A DNA stretch of 64,000 nt from Pseudoduganella dura. Its GTDB lineage: Bacteria > Pseudomonadota > Gammaproteobacteria > Burkholderiales > Burkholderiaceae_D. A program made the translations under genes and the position numbers. The stretch is from the NCBI RefSeq assembly GCF_009727155.1, contig NZ_WNWM01000002.1, positions 2,356,001-2,420,000 on the forward strand, in the 5' to 3' direction. The first letter of the stretch is position 1. The number at the start of each line of letters is the position of its first letter. Below are positions 8,293-15,918 of the stretch, in pieces. Below the pieces are notes generated by a model that worked only from the letters and a program-made list of their open reading frames with translations, was not told the origin of the DNA and ran no database searches.

Positions 8293-10764
8293 TCAGAACT
8301 TGAAGCTGGCGCGCGCGTAGTAGTAGCCGCCGTTGATGCCGAACGGCGAGAACGACGGGTATTTCGTCACGCCCGCGTTGTCCAGGTTCGCGCGGTACAC
8401 GGCCATCAGTTCGCTGTTCACCTCGTCCGGATACTCGTTGAACAGGTTGTTGGCCCCGGCCGACAGCGTCCAGTTCGGGTTCAGCTTGTAGCTCACTTCA
8501 AGATCGGTGATCGCCGTGAAGCCGATCTCGTTCTTGTAGTAGGTGCCGCCGTTCGGCGATTCCCACGTGAAGGCCTTGCCGTACAGCGCCTCGCGCAGGT
8601 TGACCGTCCAGGCACCCGAGCGCCACAGTGCGCCGAGGTTGACGCGGGTCTTCGGCGACGCGGTCTCCAGGTTCGAGATCGCCGTGCGGTCCAGCAGCGT
8701 TTGCGGCTGCAGCTGGGTTGGCGCCTGGTTGATCTTCGTTACCCGTACCTGGTTCCAGTTGGCCGCCAGCGACCAGTCCACCCGGCCGTACTGGCCGTAG
8801 TTGCTGTTCAGCGTGGCCACCAGCTCCAGCCCGCGCGAGCGGGTGTTGACGGCGTTGGTGAAGATGTTGATGCCCGTCTCGCTGACCGTCGGGTCGAGGA
8901 TGTTGCCGTTGGCGAGGATCGCCGAGACCACGGCCGGCGAGTTGACGGCGCCGCCGGAACCGTAGACCGAACCCGAACCCACGATGCGGTCGCGGATCTT
9001 GATCTGGTAGGCGTCCAGCGTGACGGAGACGTTGTTCGCCGGGTTCAGCACGATGCCGGCCGACAGGTTGGTCGACGCTTCCGGCTTCAGACCGTCGATG
9101 CCGACCAGCTTCGCGCCGGCCGAATTCGGCGCCAGCTGCACGAAGGCGCTGGTGGGGCCGACGTTGGTGGCCGAGTAGTACGATTCGGCCAGCGTCGGTG
9201 CGCGGAAACCGTTCGAGAACGTGCCGCGCAGCGCGACGGTCGGCGTGAAGTCGTAGCGGCTGGTCAGCTTGCCCACCTTGGCGTTGCCGAAGTCGCTGAA
9301 GTGTTCATAGCGCGCCGCCAGGTCGACCGTCAGGCCGGCGATCGGGAACGTGATGAAGTTCGCGTAGATCGCCTTGTTGTTGCGGTCATGCTTGCCGGCG
9401 TCCGTCAGCGAGAAGCCGGGGTACGACTGCGAGCCTTCCTTGTAGCGCGAGAACTCGTCGCCAGCCTGGATCTCGTACTCGTCCACGCGGTGCTCGAGGC
9501 CCATCGCGAACGTCGACGGCTTGGCCCAGCCCATCTCGATCTCGCGGGAGACGTCGAAGTTGTTGGTCCACTGGCTGGCGATGAAGGTACCGGCATGGAA
9601 CACGGTGGGCGTGAAGCCGGTGTCGTTGTACAGCGAAACGTTGGCCGAATCCACCACGCCGATTTCCGCCTTGTCGCGGCCGTACGTGCTCGAAACTTCC
9701 CAGTTCCATGCGCCGCCGAACTTGCCGCGCGCGCCGGCCGTGATCGCGTAGTCGGTTTCCTTCATCGTTTCCTTCGGGCTGAAGCCCAGCGGATAGACGG
9801 CCGGCAGCCGGTTCGGCATGCGGTAGTTCTCGTAGGCCCGCGCTTCCTTCTTGCCCCAGGTGGCGAAGGCATACAGCGACGTGTCGTCGTCGATGTCGTA
9901 GCCCGCGTTGGCCGCCAGCGTGTTCAGGTGGTACTGGGCATCGCCGGCGATCTTGTTCAGGTGCGGGTAGCCGGGGATCTGCAGCAGCGGCATGCTGGCG
10001 ATGTTCTGCGGCGCCGTCACGCGCGGGTCGATGTTGCCGCGGTCGCTGTAGCCGTGGTAGCGCGATTCGCCGGTGAGACTGAGGAAGCCCTTGTCGGTCA
10101 GGCGGAAGCCGATGTTCGCCGTGCCGTCGCCCGTGTGGCCGCCGCCGTCGACATAGGCGCCGCCGTTGACGTTGCCGGACAGGCCCTGGTTGTTCGATTT
10201 CAGGATGATGTTGACCACGCCGGCGATGGCGTCGGTGCCGTACTGGGCGGCGGCACCATCCTGCAGCACTTCGATGTGGTCGATCGCGGCCACCGGGATG
10301 TAGTTCAGGTCGGCCGCCGCGCCGCCCTGGTACGGGCCGCCCAGCACGGCCAGGTTGGCGGTGCCGTGGCGGCGCTTGCCGTTCACCAGCACCAGCGTGT
10401 TGTTCGGCGACAGGCCGCGCAGCCGGGCCGACAGCGTGAGGTTGGCCGTGTCGCCGCCGAAGGCCTGTGCGGTGAACGACGGGATGTTCTGGGCGATCGC
10501 CTGGATCAGGTCCGGCTGGCCGGTGCGCTGCAGCGAGGCCGCGTCCAGCACCTGGATCGGCGAGGCGCTGTTTTCCGCTTTCAGGCCGCTGGCGCGGGTG
10601 CCGGTCACGATCACGGCCCCCATCGAAACTGGTGCGCCGGCGGCGCCGGCCATGTTTTCCGCTTGCGGTTCGGGCTCCGGTGCGCCGACCGGATCGGCGG
10701 CGAACGATAATCCGGTGTGCAGCAGCATGGCGGCGGCGCCCGACTTGATGATGGCCTTGTGCAT
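8293..10764 (-). CDS. TonB-dependent outer-membrane receptor
   Basis: 823-residue receptor with a signal peptide (about 1-22), a plug domain at about 60-180 (GAVIVTGTRASG, VNGKRRHGTANL, IDHIEVLQDGAAAQYGTDAI) and a beta-barrel ending in aromatic FKF, as needed for BAM insertion. It imports an unidentified large or scarce ligand using TonB energy. The start ATG has AAAGGA at a proper distance. It lies downstream of and in the same direction as the amine oxidase/cytochrome c/RidA unit, 128 bases after ridA. A hairpin in that gap may partly separate the units. The neighbourhood suggests, but does not prove, import of an amine or peptide-related compound. Confidence 0.92.
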   Translation of the reverse strand: MHKAIIKSGAAAMLLHTGLSFAADPVGAPEPEPQAENMAGAAGAPVSMGAVIVTGTRASGLKAENSASPIQVLDAASLQRTGQPDLIQAIAQNIPSFTAQAFGGDTANLTLSARLRGLSPNNTLVLVNGKRRHGTANLAVLGGPYQGGAAADLNYIPVAAIDHIEVLQDGAAAQYGTDAIAGVVNIILKSNNQGLSGNVNGGAYVDGGGHTGDGTANIGFRLTDKGFLSLTGESRYHGYSDRGNIDPRVTAPQNIASMPLLQIPGYPHLNKIAGDAQYHLNTLAANAGYDIDDDTSLYAFATWGKKEARAYENYRMPNRLPAVYPLGFSPKETMKETDYAITAGARGKFGGAWNWEVSSTYGRDKAEIGVVDSANVSLYNDTGFTPTVFHAGTFIASQWTNNFDVSREIEMGWAKPSTFAMGLEHRVDEYEIQAGDEFSRYKEGSQSYPGFSLTDAGKHDRNNKAIYANFITFPIAGLTVDLAARYEHFSDFGNAKVGKLTSRYDFTPTVALRGTFSNGFRAPTLAESYYSATNVGPTSAFVQLAPNSAGAKLVGIDGLKPEASTNLSAGIVLNPANNVSVTLDAYQIKIRDRIVGSGSVYGSGGAVNSPAVVSAILANGNILDPTVSETGINIFTNAVNTRSRGLELVATLNSNYGQYGRVDWSLAANWNQVRVTKINQAPTQLQPQTLLDRTAISNLETASPKTRVNLGALWRSGAWTVNLREALYGKAFTWESPNGGTYYKNEIGFTAITDLEVSYKLNPNWTLSAGANNLFNEYPDEVNSELMAVYRANLDNAGVTKYPSFSPFGINGGYYYARASFKF

Positions 10765-10833
10765 TGTGATTCCTTTTCTTGTAGTGAAGATGGAAAACTG
10801 GATGCAGCGAAAAACGGACGAAAAAGGGTCCCC

Positions 10834-10855
10834 CTGCCGGCATGCGCGCCGGCAG
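10834..10855. terminator. Hairpin between the RidA gene and the TonB receptor gene
   Basis: CTGCCGGC, six bases, GCCGGCAG. On the minus strand the stem is followed by GGGGACCCTTTTT, so the T-run is about eight bases away from the stem. It could be a weak terminator or attenuator that lowers receptor expression relative to the oxidase unit. Confidence 0.35.
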
Positions 10856-10892
10856 TTTCCCCGGACCTCTCAGTCCTTGCAGCGTTGCGGGT

Positions 10893-11387
10893 TTATTTCT
10901 TGGCGGCGACCACCTCGATCTCGACCAGCCAGCCGGTGGAGTTCAACCCGGCCACCTGCATCACGGCGCGCGCCGGCAGGTTCGGCTGCGTGCCGCCGAA
11001 GAACTGCGTGTAGCCTTCCATGAAGCCCTTGGTGTCCGCGCGGCCGCCCTTCGACGGATCGCCCACGAGGAACACCTGCATCTTGACCACGTCGCCCATC
11101 GTCAGGTTCATGCCCTTCAGGATCTCCTCGATCTTCTTCAGCACGCCCACGGTCTGCGTTTTCGTATCGCCGTAGGCGGCGATCGAGTCCGGGCTGGCGG
11201 CCTTGTCGATCATCGGCGGCACCTGGCCGCTGATGAAGTGGATCGTGGCGCTGGCCGGCAGCGTGACGGCCTGCGCGATCGGGAAATCCGAGCCGGGAAT
11301 CTTGTGGCGCACGATTTCCTGCGCGCTGGCCGAAGTGGTGGCGACGGCGGCGGCCATCAACAGGGCGGCGGCGATGTGCTGTTTCAT
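10893..11387 (-). CDS. Exported RidA-family imine deaminase
   Basis: 164 residues: a signal peptide (about 1-22, cleaving after ASA) followed by a RidA/YjgF/Rid domain. RidA proteins hydrolyse reactive enamines and imines; the key arginine is at residue 140 in NLPAR and the family glutamate is near 156 (LVEIE). Most RidA proteins are cytoplasmic, so a signal peptide is notable. It follows the cytochrome c gene by 12 bases and the flavin amine oxidase, whose imine product is a natural substrate. The binding site GAGAGG precedes the ATG. Function is inferred from family and operon; substrate is unknown. Confidence 0.85.
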   Translation of the reverse strand: MKQHIAAALLMAAAVATTSASAQEIVRHKIPGSDFPIAQAVTLPASATIHFISGQVPPMIDKAASPDSIAAYGDTKTQTVGVLKKIEEILKGMNLTMGDVVKMQVFLVGDPSKGGRADTKGFMEGYTQFFGGTQPNLPARAVMQVAGLNSTGWLVEIEVVAAKK

Positions 11388-11399
11388 GAAGCCTCTCTT

Positions 11400-11801
11400 T
11401 CAGTGTTTGTTGGACAGTTGTCCGGCCGAGAAAACCTCGGCCGAAATTTCGGTGCGCAGTGCGGAGACATCGCCTTCGGCAATGGCGGGCGACTGGTTGC
11501 CCCAGCTGGAGCGCGCATAGGTCAGCACGGCGGCGATGTCGCCATCGTTCAGGCTCTGCGAAAAGTCCGGCATGCCGCCGCGCCCTTTCAACAGCACGGT
11601 GGCCGGTTCCCTGGCCGGCCCCTGCACCAGCGAATTGCCGGCCAGCGCGGGAAACGCGCCCGGAATGCCCTTGCCGCTGGCCTGGTGGCAGGCCGCGCAA
11701 TTCTTCTGGTAGACGGCCTTGCCGTCGGCGGCCGCCGCGTGCAGCGGCGTGGCGGCCACGAAGCCGACCAATGCCATCAAGGCTGAAACATGGTGCGTCA
11801 T
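11400..11801 (-). CDS. Periplasmic c-type cytochrome
   Basis: 133-residue monoheme class I cytochrome c. A signal peptide (about 1-23) is followed by the heme motif CAACH (35-39), and Met77 in GRGGMPDF is the likely axial ligand. The 5' end overlaps the amine oxidase stop by 4 bases (ATGA) and ridA follows after 12 bases. The obvious role is to take electrons from the Tat-exported flavoprotein encoded upstream and pass them to the respiratory chain, replacing oxygen as direct acceptor; this coupling is inferred from the gene order. Confidence 0.9.
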   Translation of the reverse strand: MTHHVSALMALVGFVAATPLHAAAADGKAVYQKNCAACHQASGKGIPGAFPALAGNSLVQGPAREPATVLLKGRGGMPDFSQSLNDGDIAAVLTYARSSWGNQSPAIAEGDVSALRTEISAEVFSAGQLSNKH

Positions 11802-13387
11802 GCCATCGCCCTTTCATGGATGCGCGCCATCTGCTGCCATGCCGATTCGATCGCGCCGGCCTGCCAGCCCGTCAGGTAGGACAGGTGTTCGCCGGCCAGC
11901 AGCACGCGGCCTTCGCCTTCGAGCAGCGTCGGGTAGGCGTTCTTGCGGCTGTCGTCGTTCCACTCGGCCCAGCCGCCCAGGTTGTACTGCACGCGGTGCC
12001 AGGCGACCGAAAAGGCGTTGTCGAACGAATCGCGGTAGGCGGGGAAGATCTTTTCGCCGGCGGCCAGCGCGAACTCGGCACGCTCGGCCGGGCTCAGGCC
12101 GCTCACTTCGATCGCCGCGCTCTGGTAGTTGTAGTAGCCGAGGATCACTCCCTTCTTCTTTTGCCAGCTCGTCGACGGCAGAGAGATCGTGTTGATGCCT
12201 TTCATGTCGGTCAGCACGTGGCCGCCGTAGATGTGTTCATCCTCTTCCCAGAAGCGGCGCTTCATCTGCAGGCCGATCTTGCCCACCGGCGCATAGGCCA
12301 CCGACTTGATCGCGGCCTTGAAGGCGTCCGAGAAATCGGTATCGACCATGCGCAGCGTGGACAGCGGCATCGTGCACAGGCAGAAATCGGCCGTGACGGT
12401 GCTTTCCTTGCCGCTCTTCGTATCCTTGAAGGCGATCGTCACGCTGTTCTCGCCGTGGCTGATCTTTTGCACTTCCGCGTTGTAGCGGATGTGGCGGCCC
12501 ACGCGCTTTTCGAATGCCTTGGCGATCGAATCCATGCCGTTCACCGGCTGGAACATCGTGTTCTGCATCGGGTAATCCTGCACCGCGCTGTAGATCTTGC
12601 CCACGCCGGAGGCGAGCAGGTCGTGGAAGGCCAGCGGATCGGAGAACGAACCCGGTCCCGGGTTCATGCCGGCACCGGGATTGACGGCGAAGCCGCGGCC
12701 GCTGCGGCCCTTGTAGCTGAGGTCGCCCGCTTCCAGGTGGCCCTCGTGCTTCAGGTAGTCGAGCAGCGCTCGCTGGTCGTCGCCGGTCAGCTGCTTGTCG
12801 AGGCCGTTGCCCTGCACCGTCTTGGCCAGCAGCTCGGCCACGTGGCCGCGCAGGTCGGCCTTGATCTGCGCCGGGCGCAGCCGCTGGTTCGACAGCGGGC
12901 CGCCATTCTCTAGGTAGACGAACGAATGGTCGTTATCGTTGACCATCACTTCCAGCGGCACGTCGAACTGGCGCGTGTAGTGCAGCGTGGACTGGTGGTG
13001 CAGCGGAATGCGCCACGGCCCGTGGTTGATGTACTGCCCTTTTTCAAACGCGCAGCGCTGCGTTTCGCCGCCCAGCTCCGTGAGCTCGAAACCGTTGCGC
13101 GCGGTCTGGCAGCGGCCGCCGGCAAAGCCGCGCGCTTCCAGCACCTGCACGCGGTAGCCCAGCTTGGCCATCTCGTAAGCGGCCGTCATGCCGGCCAGGC
13201 CGGCGCCGAGGATCACCACCGACTTGCCCTTGCCGCTGCCGCTCAGCGCCGGCGGGCCGGACATCGTCGACCCGATGCCCATGCCCCAGGCATTCATCGC
13301 GTTCAGCAGCAGCCCGGTCCCGCCCACCGCGGCGGCACGGTACAGGAAATCGCGCCGCGTTACCGCTTTCATCAATCCACTCGTCAT
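11798..13387 (-). CDS. Tat-exported flavin amine/L-amino-acid oxidase
   Basis: About 529 residues from the ATG at 13387, giving MTSGLMKAVTRRDFLYR: a twin-arginine signal (RR 11-12) and hydrophobic stretch to about residue 35. The FAD site is GAGLAG (61-66) with Glu84 at the end of strand 2 and GGRC after it; the C-terminal motif LAGEHLSYLTGWQAGAIESAW is diagnostic of the monoamine/L-amino-acid oxidase family. It oxidises an amine or amino acid to an imine. It starts an overlapping operon with cytochrome c and RidA. A longer reading frame up to 13501 exists but would put 38 residues in front of the Tat signal. Substrate unknown. Confidence 0.88.
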   Translation of the reverse strand: MTSGLMKAVTRRDFLYRAAAVGGTGLLLNAMNAWGMGIGSTMSGPPALSGSGKGKSVVILGAGLAGMTAAYEMAKLGYRVQVLEARGFAGGRCQTARNGFELTELGGETQRCAFEKGQYINHGPWRIPLHHQSTLHYTRQFDVPLEVMVNDNDHSFVYLENGGPLSNQRLRPAQIKADLRGHVAELLAKTVQGNGLDKQLTGDDQRALLDYLKHEGHLEAGDLSYKGRSGRGFAVNPGAGMNPGPGSFSDPLAFHDLLASGVGKIYSAVQDYPMQNTMFQPVNGMDSIAKAFEKRVGRHIRYNAEVQKISHGENSVTIAFKDTKSGKESTVTADFCLCTMPLSTLRMVDTDFSDAFKAAIKSVAYAPVGKIGLQMKRRFWEEDEHIYGGHVLTDMKGINTISLPSTSWQKKKGVILGYYNYQSAAIEVSGLSPAERAEFALAAGEKIFPAYRDSFDNAFSVAWHRVQYNLGGWAEWNDDSRKNAYPTLLEGEGRVLLAGEHLSYLTGWQAGAIESAWQQMARIHERAMA

Positions 13388-13849
13388 CGCAGCCCCTTGT
13401 GTTGGTGAACTTGCTTGCACATAGGTATCTAGCAATCGGTGTGCCACGGCTTGTCCGGAAAGCACTCTTTTCGGCGAGGCGAATGAAGTCGTTTCGGCCA
13501 CGGCGCCTGGCGTGGCATGGCGGCGCGTGCCGCGGAGGGCGGGCCGACATGGGCGTCACACTTTGTTCGATGGGTGCGAAAGCGCGACAGTCCGTTCGGC
13601 GCCGGGCCATGCACCAGCACGACGCAGCGGGGCCATCGCGCATTCCTTGATGTAGCGCAGCAAATGTCCTGGGGCCAGGCCCCAGGTCAAAGACTGTGCA
13701 AGATCAAAGAATGGCCTGGGGTCAGACGCCAGGTCAAAGTCTGTGCAAGATCAAAGATGTCCACCGGGCGGAAGCCGGGCTGTCCGGCGCCAGGCCAAAA
13801 AAAAGCGCGCCGGGTGGCGCGCTGAAAATACGACGAGGTTGAAAAAAGG
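13388..13849. other. 462-base intergenic region with a tandem repeat
   Basis: Between the amine oxidase start and the transposase-like gene. The oxidase promoter must be in the right-hand part next to 13388, but no clear -35/-10 pair stands out. The left portion holds the 47-bp tandem repeat described separately. Open frames here lack coding character and binding sites; no gene is supported. Confidence 0.6.
13668..13761. repeat. Two tandem copies of a 47-bp unit with palindromic head
   Basis: Each unit begins with a 19-bp near-palindrome (CCTGGGGCCAGGCCCCAGG at 13668-13686; CCTGGGGTCAGACGCCAGG at 13715-13733) followed by a conserved tail of the form TCAAAGnCTGTGCAAGATCA. A 29-base stretch (13682-13710 and 13729-13757) is the same in both apart from one base. 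It looks REP-like, but its place 90 bases from the transposase-like gene also allows a transposase binding array. Confidence 0.8.
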
Positions 13850-15634
13850 TCAGCCGACGAACCCGGCGATGATGCGTTCGAAGCTGGGGTACTGGCCGGC
13901 CGCCTGCGGGCGGCGGACCGGCGCTTCGGGCTGCGGGAAGGGGCGCGCCGTGGCGGTGCTGCGCTGGCAGGCATGGAAACGCATCGGCGCGGCCGGGTCG
14001 GGCAGGTAGACGCCATCGCCGATGATCCCGTCGTGCTCGCCATTGTCGTCGCATGCCACGCGCACCACCCAGCGGCCGCGCTGGCGCGCCCGTTCGAACC
14101 AGCGCTCTTCCACCGCCTTGGCGCAGGTGTACAGCTGGCCGTTGACGCTGATGCCCTCCTCGGTCACCAGCGCATCCTGCAGCGGCAGCAGCGCGCAGCG
14201 CACCAGGTCTTCGGCGTATTGCTTCAGAGCGGTGCCGCGCTCGCGCATGCCCCAGTCCCACAGTTGCAATGGCGCCGGGCCCTTGCCGTCGCCCTGCAGG
14301 TTGTGCTCGAGGATGGCGTCGATGACGAGGCGGCGGAACTGGCCGATGTCGAGCGCGCCATCGAGCGCACCCAGTTCGGGCGCGGTGGAGGACGGCAGCG
14401 CGGGCGCGTCGGCGCGCAGCAGGCCGAAACGGCGCTCCAGCGCGGTTCGCGCCGGCACCTCGGCCGGAATGCCCGTCACGCAGCGTATGCCGAAATTGTC
14501 CTGCAATGCGCGGCCGCCGTCGCCGCCGGCCAGCGCGCCGGGCACCAGCAGCCGGTCGGGCAGGTGGCGGCAGGGCCAGTCCTGCGCGGCGATCGCGCGG
14601 CCGTGCCGCAGCGCGAGGCGCGGCTTGTCCGCCGCGCAGTTGGCGAGCGCCGTCAGCGCATGCTGCCAGGCGGGTGCCTCCAGGCTCACGTGAAAGCCCG
14701 TGACCATGCCGGAAAACATGTCGCTGACGAGGTAGACGACGGGCCGGCCGGCCAGCCGGCGGCGGTCGCCGCCGGCCAGCAGCTGCACGTCCGCGCGCAC
14801 GGCGGCCACCTGGAAGGCGGCACCCGGCCGCCCTTCCGCATCCACCAGCGCATGCGGCGCCAGGGGCAGAGGGCGCGGTGCCGGGCGCAGGATGCGTCCC
14901 TGGTCGAGCCAGTAGCTGAACTGGCCGAAGCTCGGCACGGCATCGCTGGCGGCGGCGCGCACCACGTGCATCGTGTCGGGCACGACGCGGCGTTCGCAGA
15001 AGAATTCGCGCAGCATCGCTTCATACGCGCCGCGGCGCGAAAAACGCGTGCCGGTATAGGTGGCCGCGGCAACGCGGAACACGCGGCGCATCGGCTCGTC
15101 GACATTCACGCCCGGTGGCGCGCCTTCGCGGCGCGGCCGGCCGCGCTTGATGCCGGCGGTGGAGGCGCGTGTCTTGCCCCGCGCGCCGCTGTTCGAATAG
15201 TCCGGCAGCAGCGCGTTCGGCGTCTGCCCGCGCTGCCAGTAGCGGCGCAGGTAACGGTAGATCGTGGGGTGCGATACGCCGTGGCGTGCCGTGTAGTCGG
15301 CGATCATCTGGCCGCGCCGGCGCGATTCGTAGATGCCGGGTTCGTCGCCCGTGAGCTCGGCGACGATGGCCCAGGCCCGCTCGCGCAGCGCGAGGTGGCC
15401 CGGCTTGATCGCCTCCTGGTCCGCCACGACCAGCCAGGGATCGTCCGCCAGGCGGCGCGCGCGGCCCGAAGCCAGGTCGGCTTCCAGTTCCGGCAGCCGC
15501 GCCGGCTCCACGTCGCAGCCCTTGCCGTCCATGTCGAACAGCCAGGCCATCGTGCGCGCCGGGTCGATCCACAGCACCCGCATCGTGCGGCGCCGTGGCG
15601 CGCCATATTGAAGTAAGTCGTTTCGCAGTAACAT
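13850..15634 (-). CDS. TnsB/TniA-type transposase homologue with degenerate catalytic site
   Basis: 594 residues resembling TnsB/TniA/MuA-type transposases. The helix-turn-helix region (about 105-150: GVSHPTIYRYLRRYWQRG, then LLPDYSNSGARGK) and the core strand VYLVSDMFSGMVTGFHVS (300-317) fit TnsB well. In TnsB the first catalytic Asp sits in a W-x-x-D-A-T motif before that strand; here the matching stretch reads FQVAAVRADVQ, with Ala near 277. The second Asp (usually P-x-x-L-x-x-D-x-G) is replaced by PDRLLVPGALAG; Glu400 of the third motif (ALERRF) remains. The frame is intact with a strong site (GAGGAGGGCGG) before the ATG. No TnsC/TniB, TnsA or TniQ partner is near, so a domesticated or dead protein is likely. 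Confidence 0.75.
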   Translation of the reverse strand: MLLRNDLLQYGAPRRRTMRVLWIDPARTMAWLFDMDGKGCDVEPARLPELEADLASGRARRLADDPWLVVADQEAIKPGHLALRERAWAIVAELTGDEPGIYESRRRGQMIADYTARHGVSHPTIYRYLRRYWQRGQTPNALLPDYSNSGARGKTRASTAGIKRGRPRREGAPPGVNVDEPMRRVFRVAAATYTGTRFSRRGAYEAMLREFFCERRVVPDTMHVVRAAASDAVPSFGQFSYWLDQGRILRPAPRPLPLAPHALVDAEGRPGAAFQVAAVRADVQLLAGGDRRRLAGRPVVYLVSDMFSGMVTGFHVSLEAPAWQHALTALANCAADKPRLALRHGRAIAAQDWPCRHLPDRLLVPGALAGGDGGRALQDNFGIRCVTGIPAEVPARTALERRFGLLRADAPALPSSTAPELGALDGALDIGQFRRLVIDAILEHNLQGDGKGPAPLQLWDWGMRERGTALKQYAEDLVRCALLPLQDALVTEEGISVNGQLYTCAKAVEERWFERARQRGRWVVRVACDDNGEHDGIIGDGVYLPDPAAPMRFHACQRSTATARPFPQPEAPVRRPQAAGQYPSFERIIAGFVG

Positions 15635-15869
15635 CCGCCCTCCTCGGTGGAGAGTAATAATGCAGATGTCTATGCAAGTATCGGGCCAGCCTCTGCCGAG
15701 GTCATTGGGCCCTGAAACACCCTTCGGCGGGCGCGATGGGCATTATCGTGGTGCAGGCACGGCACCGTGTCCGTGCACCAATCTTACTAATGGCTTACAG
15801 GGCGTGTCCATAATGAACATGGGCCGCCCATGCGGGCGGCCCATCCGTGTCGGCGCCTGGCCGGTGCCC
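15635..15869. other. Intergenic region with two hairpins
   Basis: Two dyads are visible: TGGTGCA...TGCACCA around 15754-15785 with an inner CACGG/CCGTG stem, and ATGGGCCGCCC-ATGC-GGGCGGCCCAT (15819-15844). The second lies about 60 bases past the helicase stop and could help end that transcript, but there is no T-run. Near the transposase-like start, GTCTATGCAAGTATC (15668-15682) resembles part of the 47-bp repeat on the other side of that gene. Confidence 0.5.
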
Positions 15870-15918
15870 GCTTGGCGCTTGGCGCTTGGCGCTTGGCGCT
15901 TAGCGCTTAGCGCTTGGC
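15870..15918. repeat. Seven copies of a 7-bp tandem repeat across the helicase stop codon
   Basis: Units GCTTGGC or GCTTAGC repeat seven times. The helicase stop codon (15907-15909) lies in the sixth unit, so gain or loss of units could shift where the protein ends. On the coding strand the units read GCCAAGC/GCTAAGC. Confidence 0.9.

Noticed and set aside
13668..13761. CRISPR array
   Set aside because: Only two units, directly adjacent with no unique spacers, palindromic heads and no cas genes.
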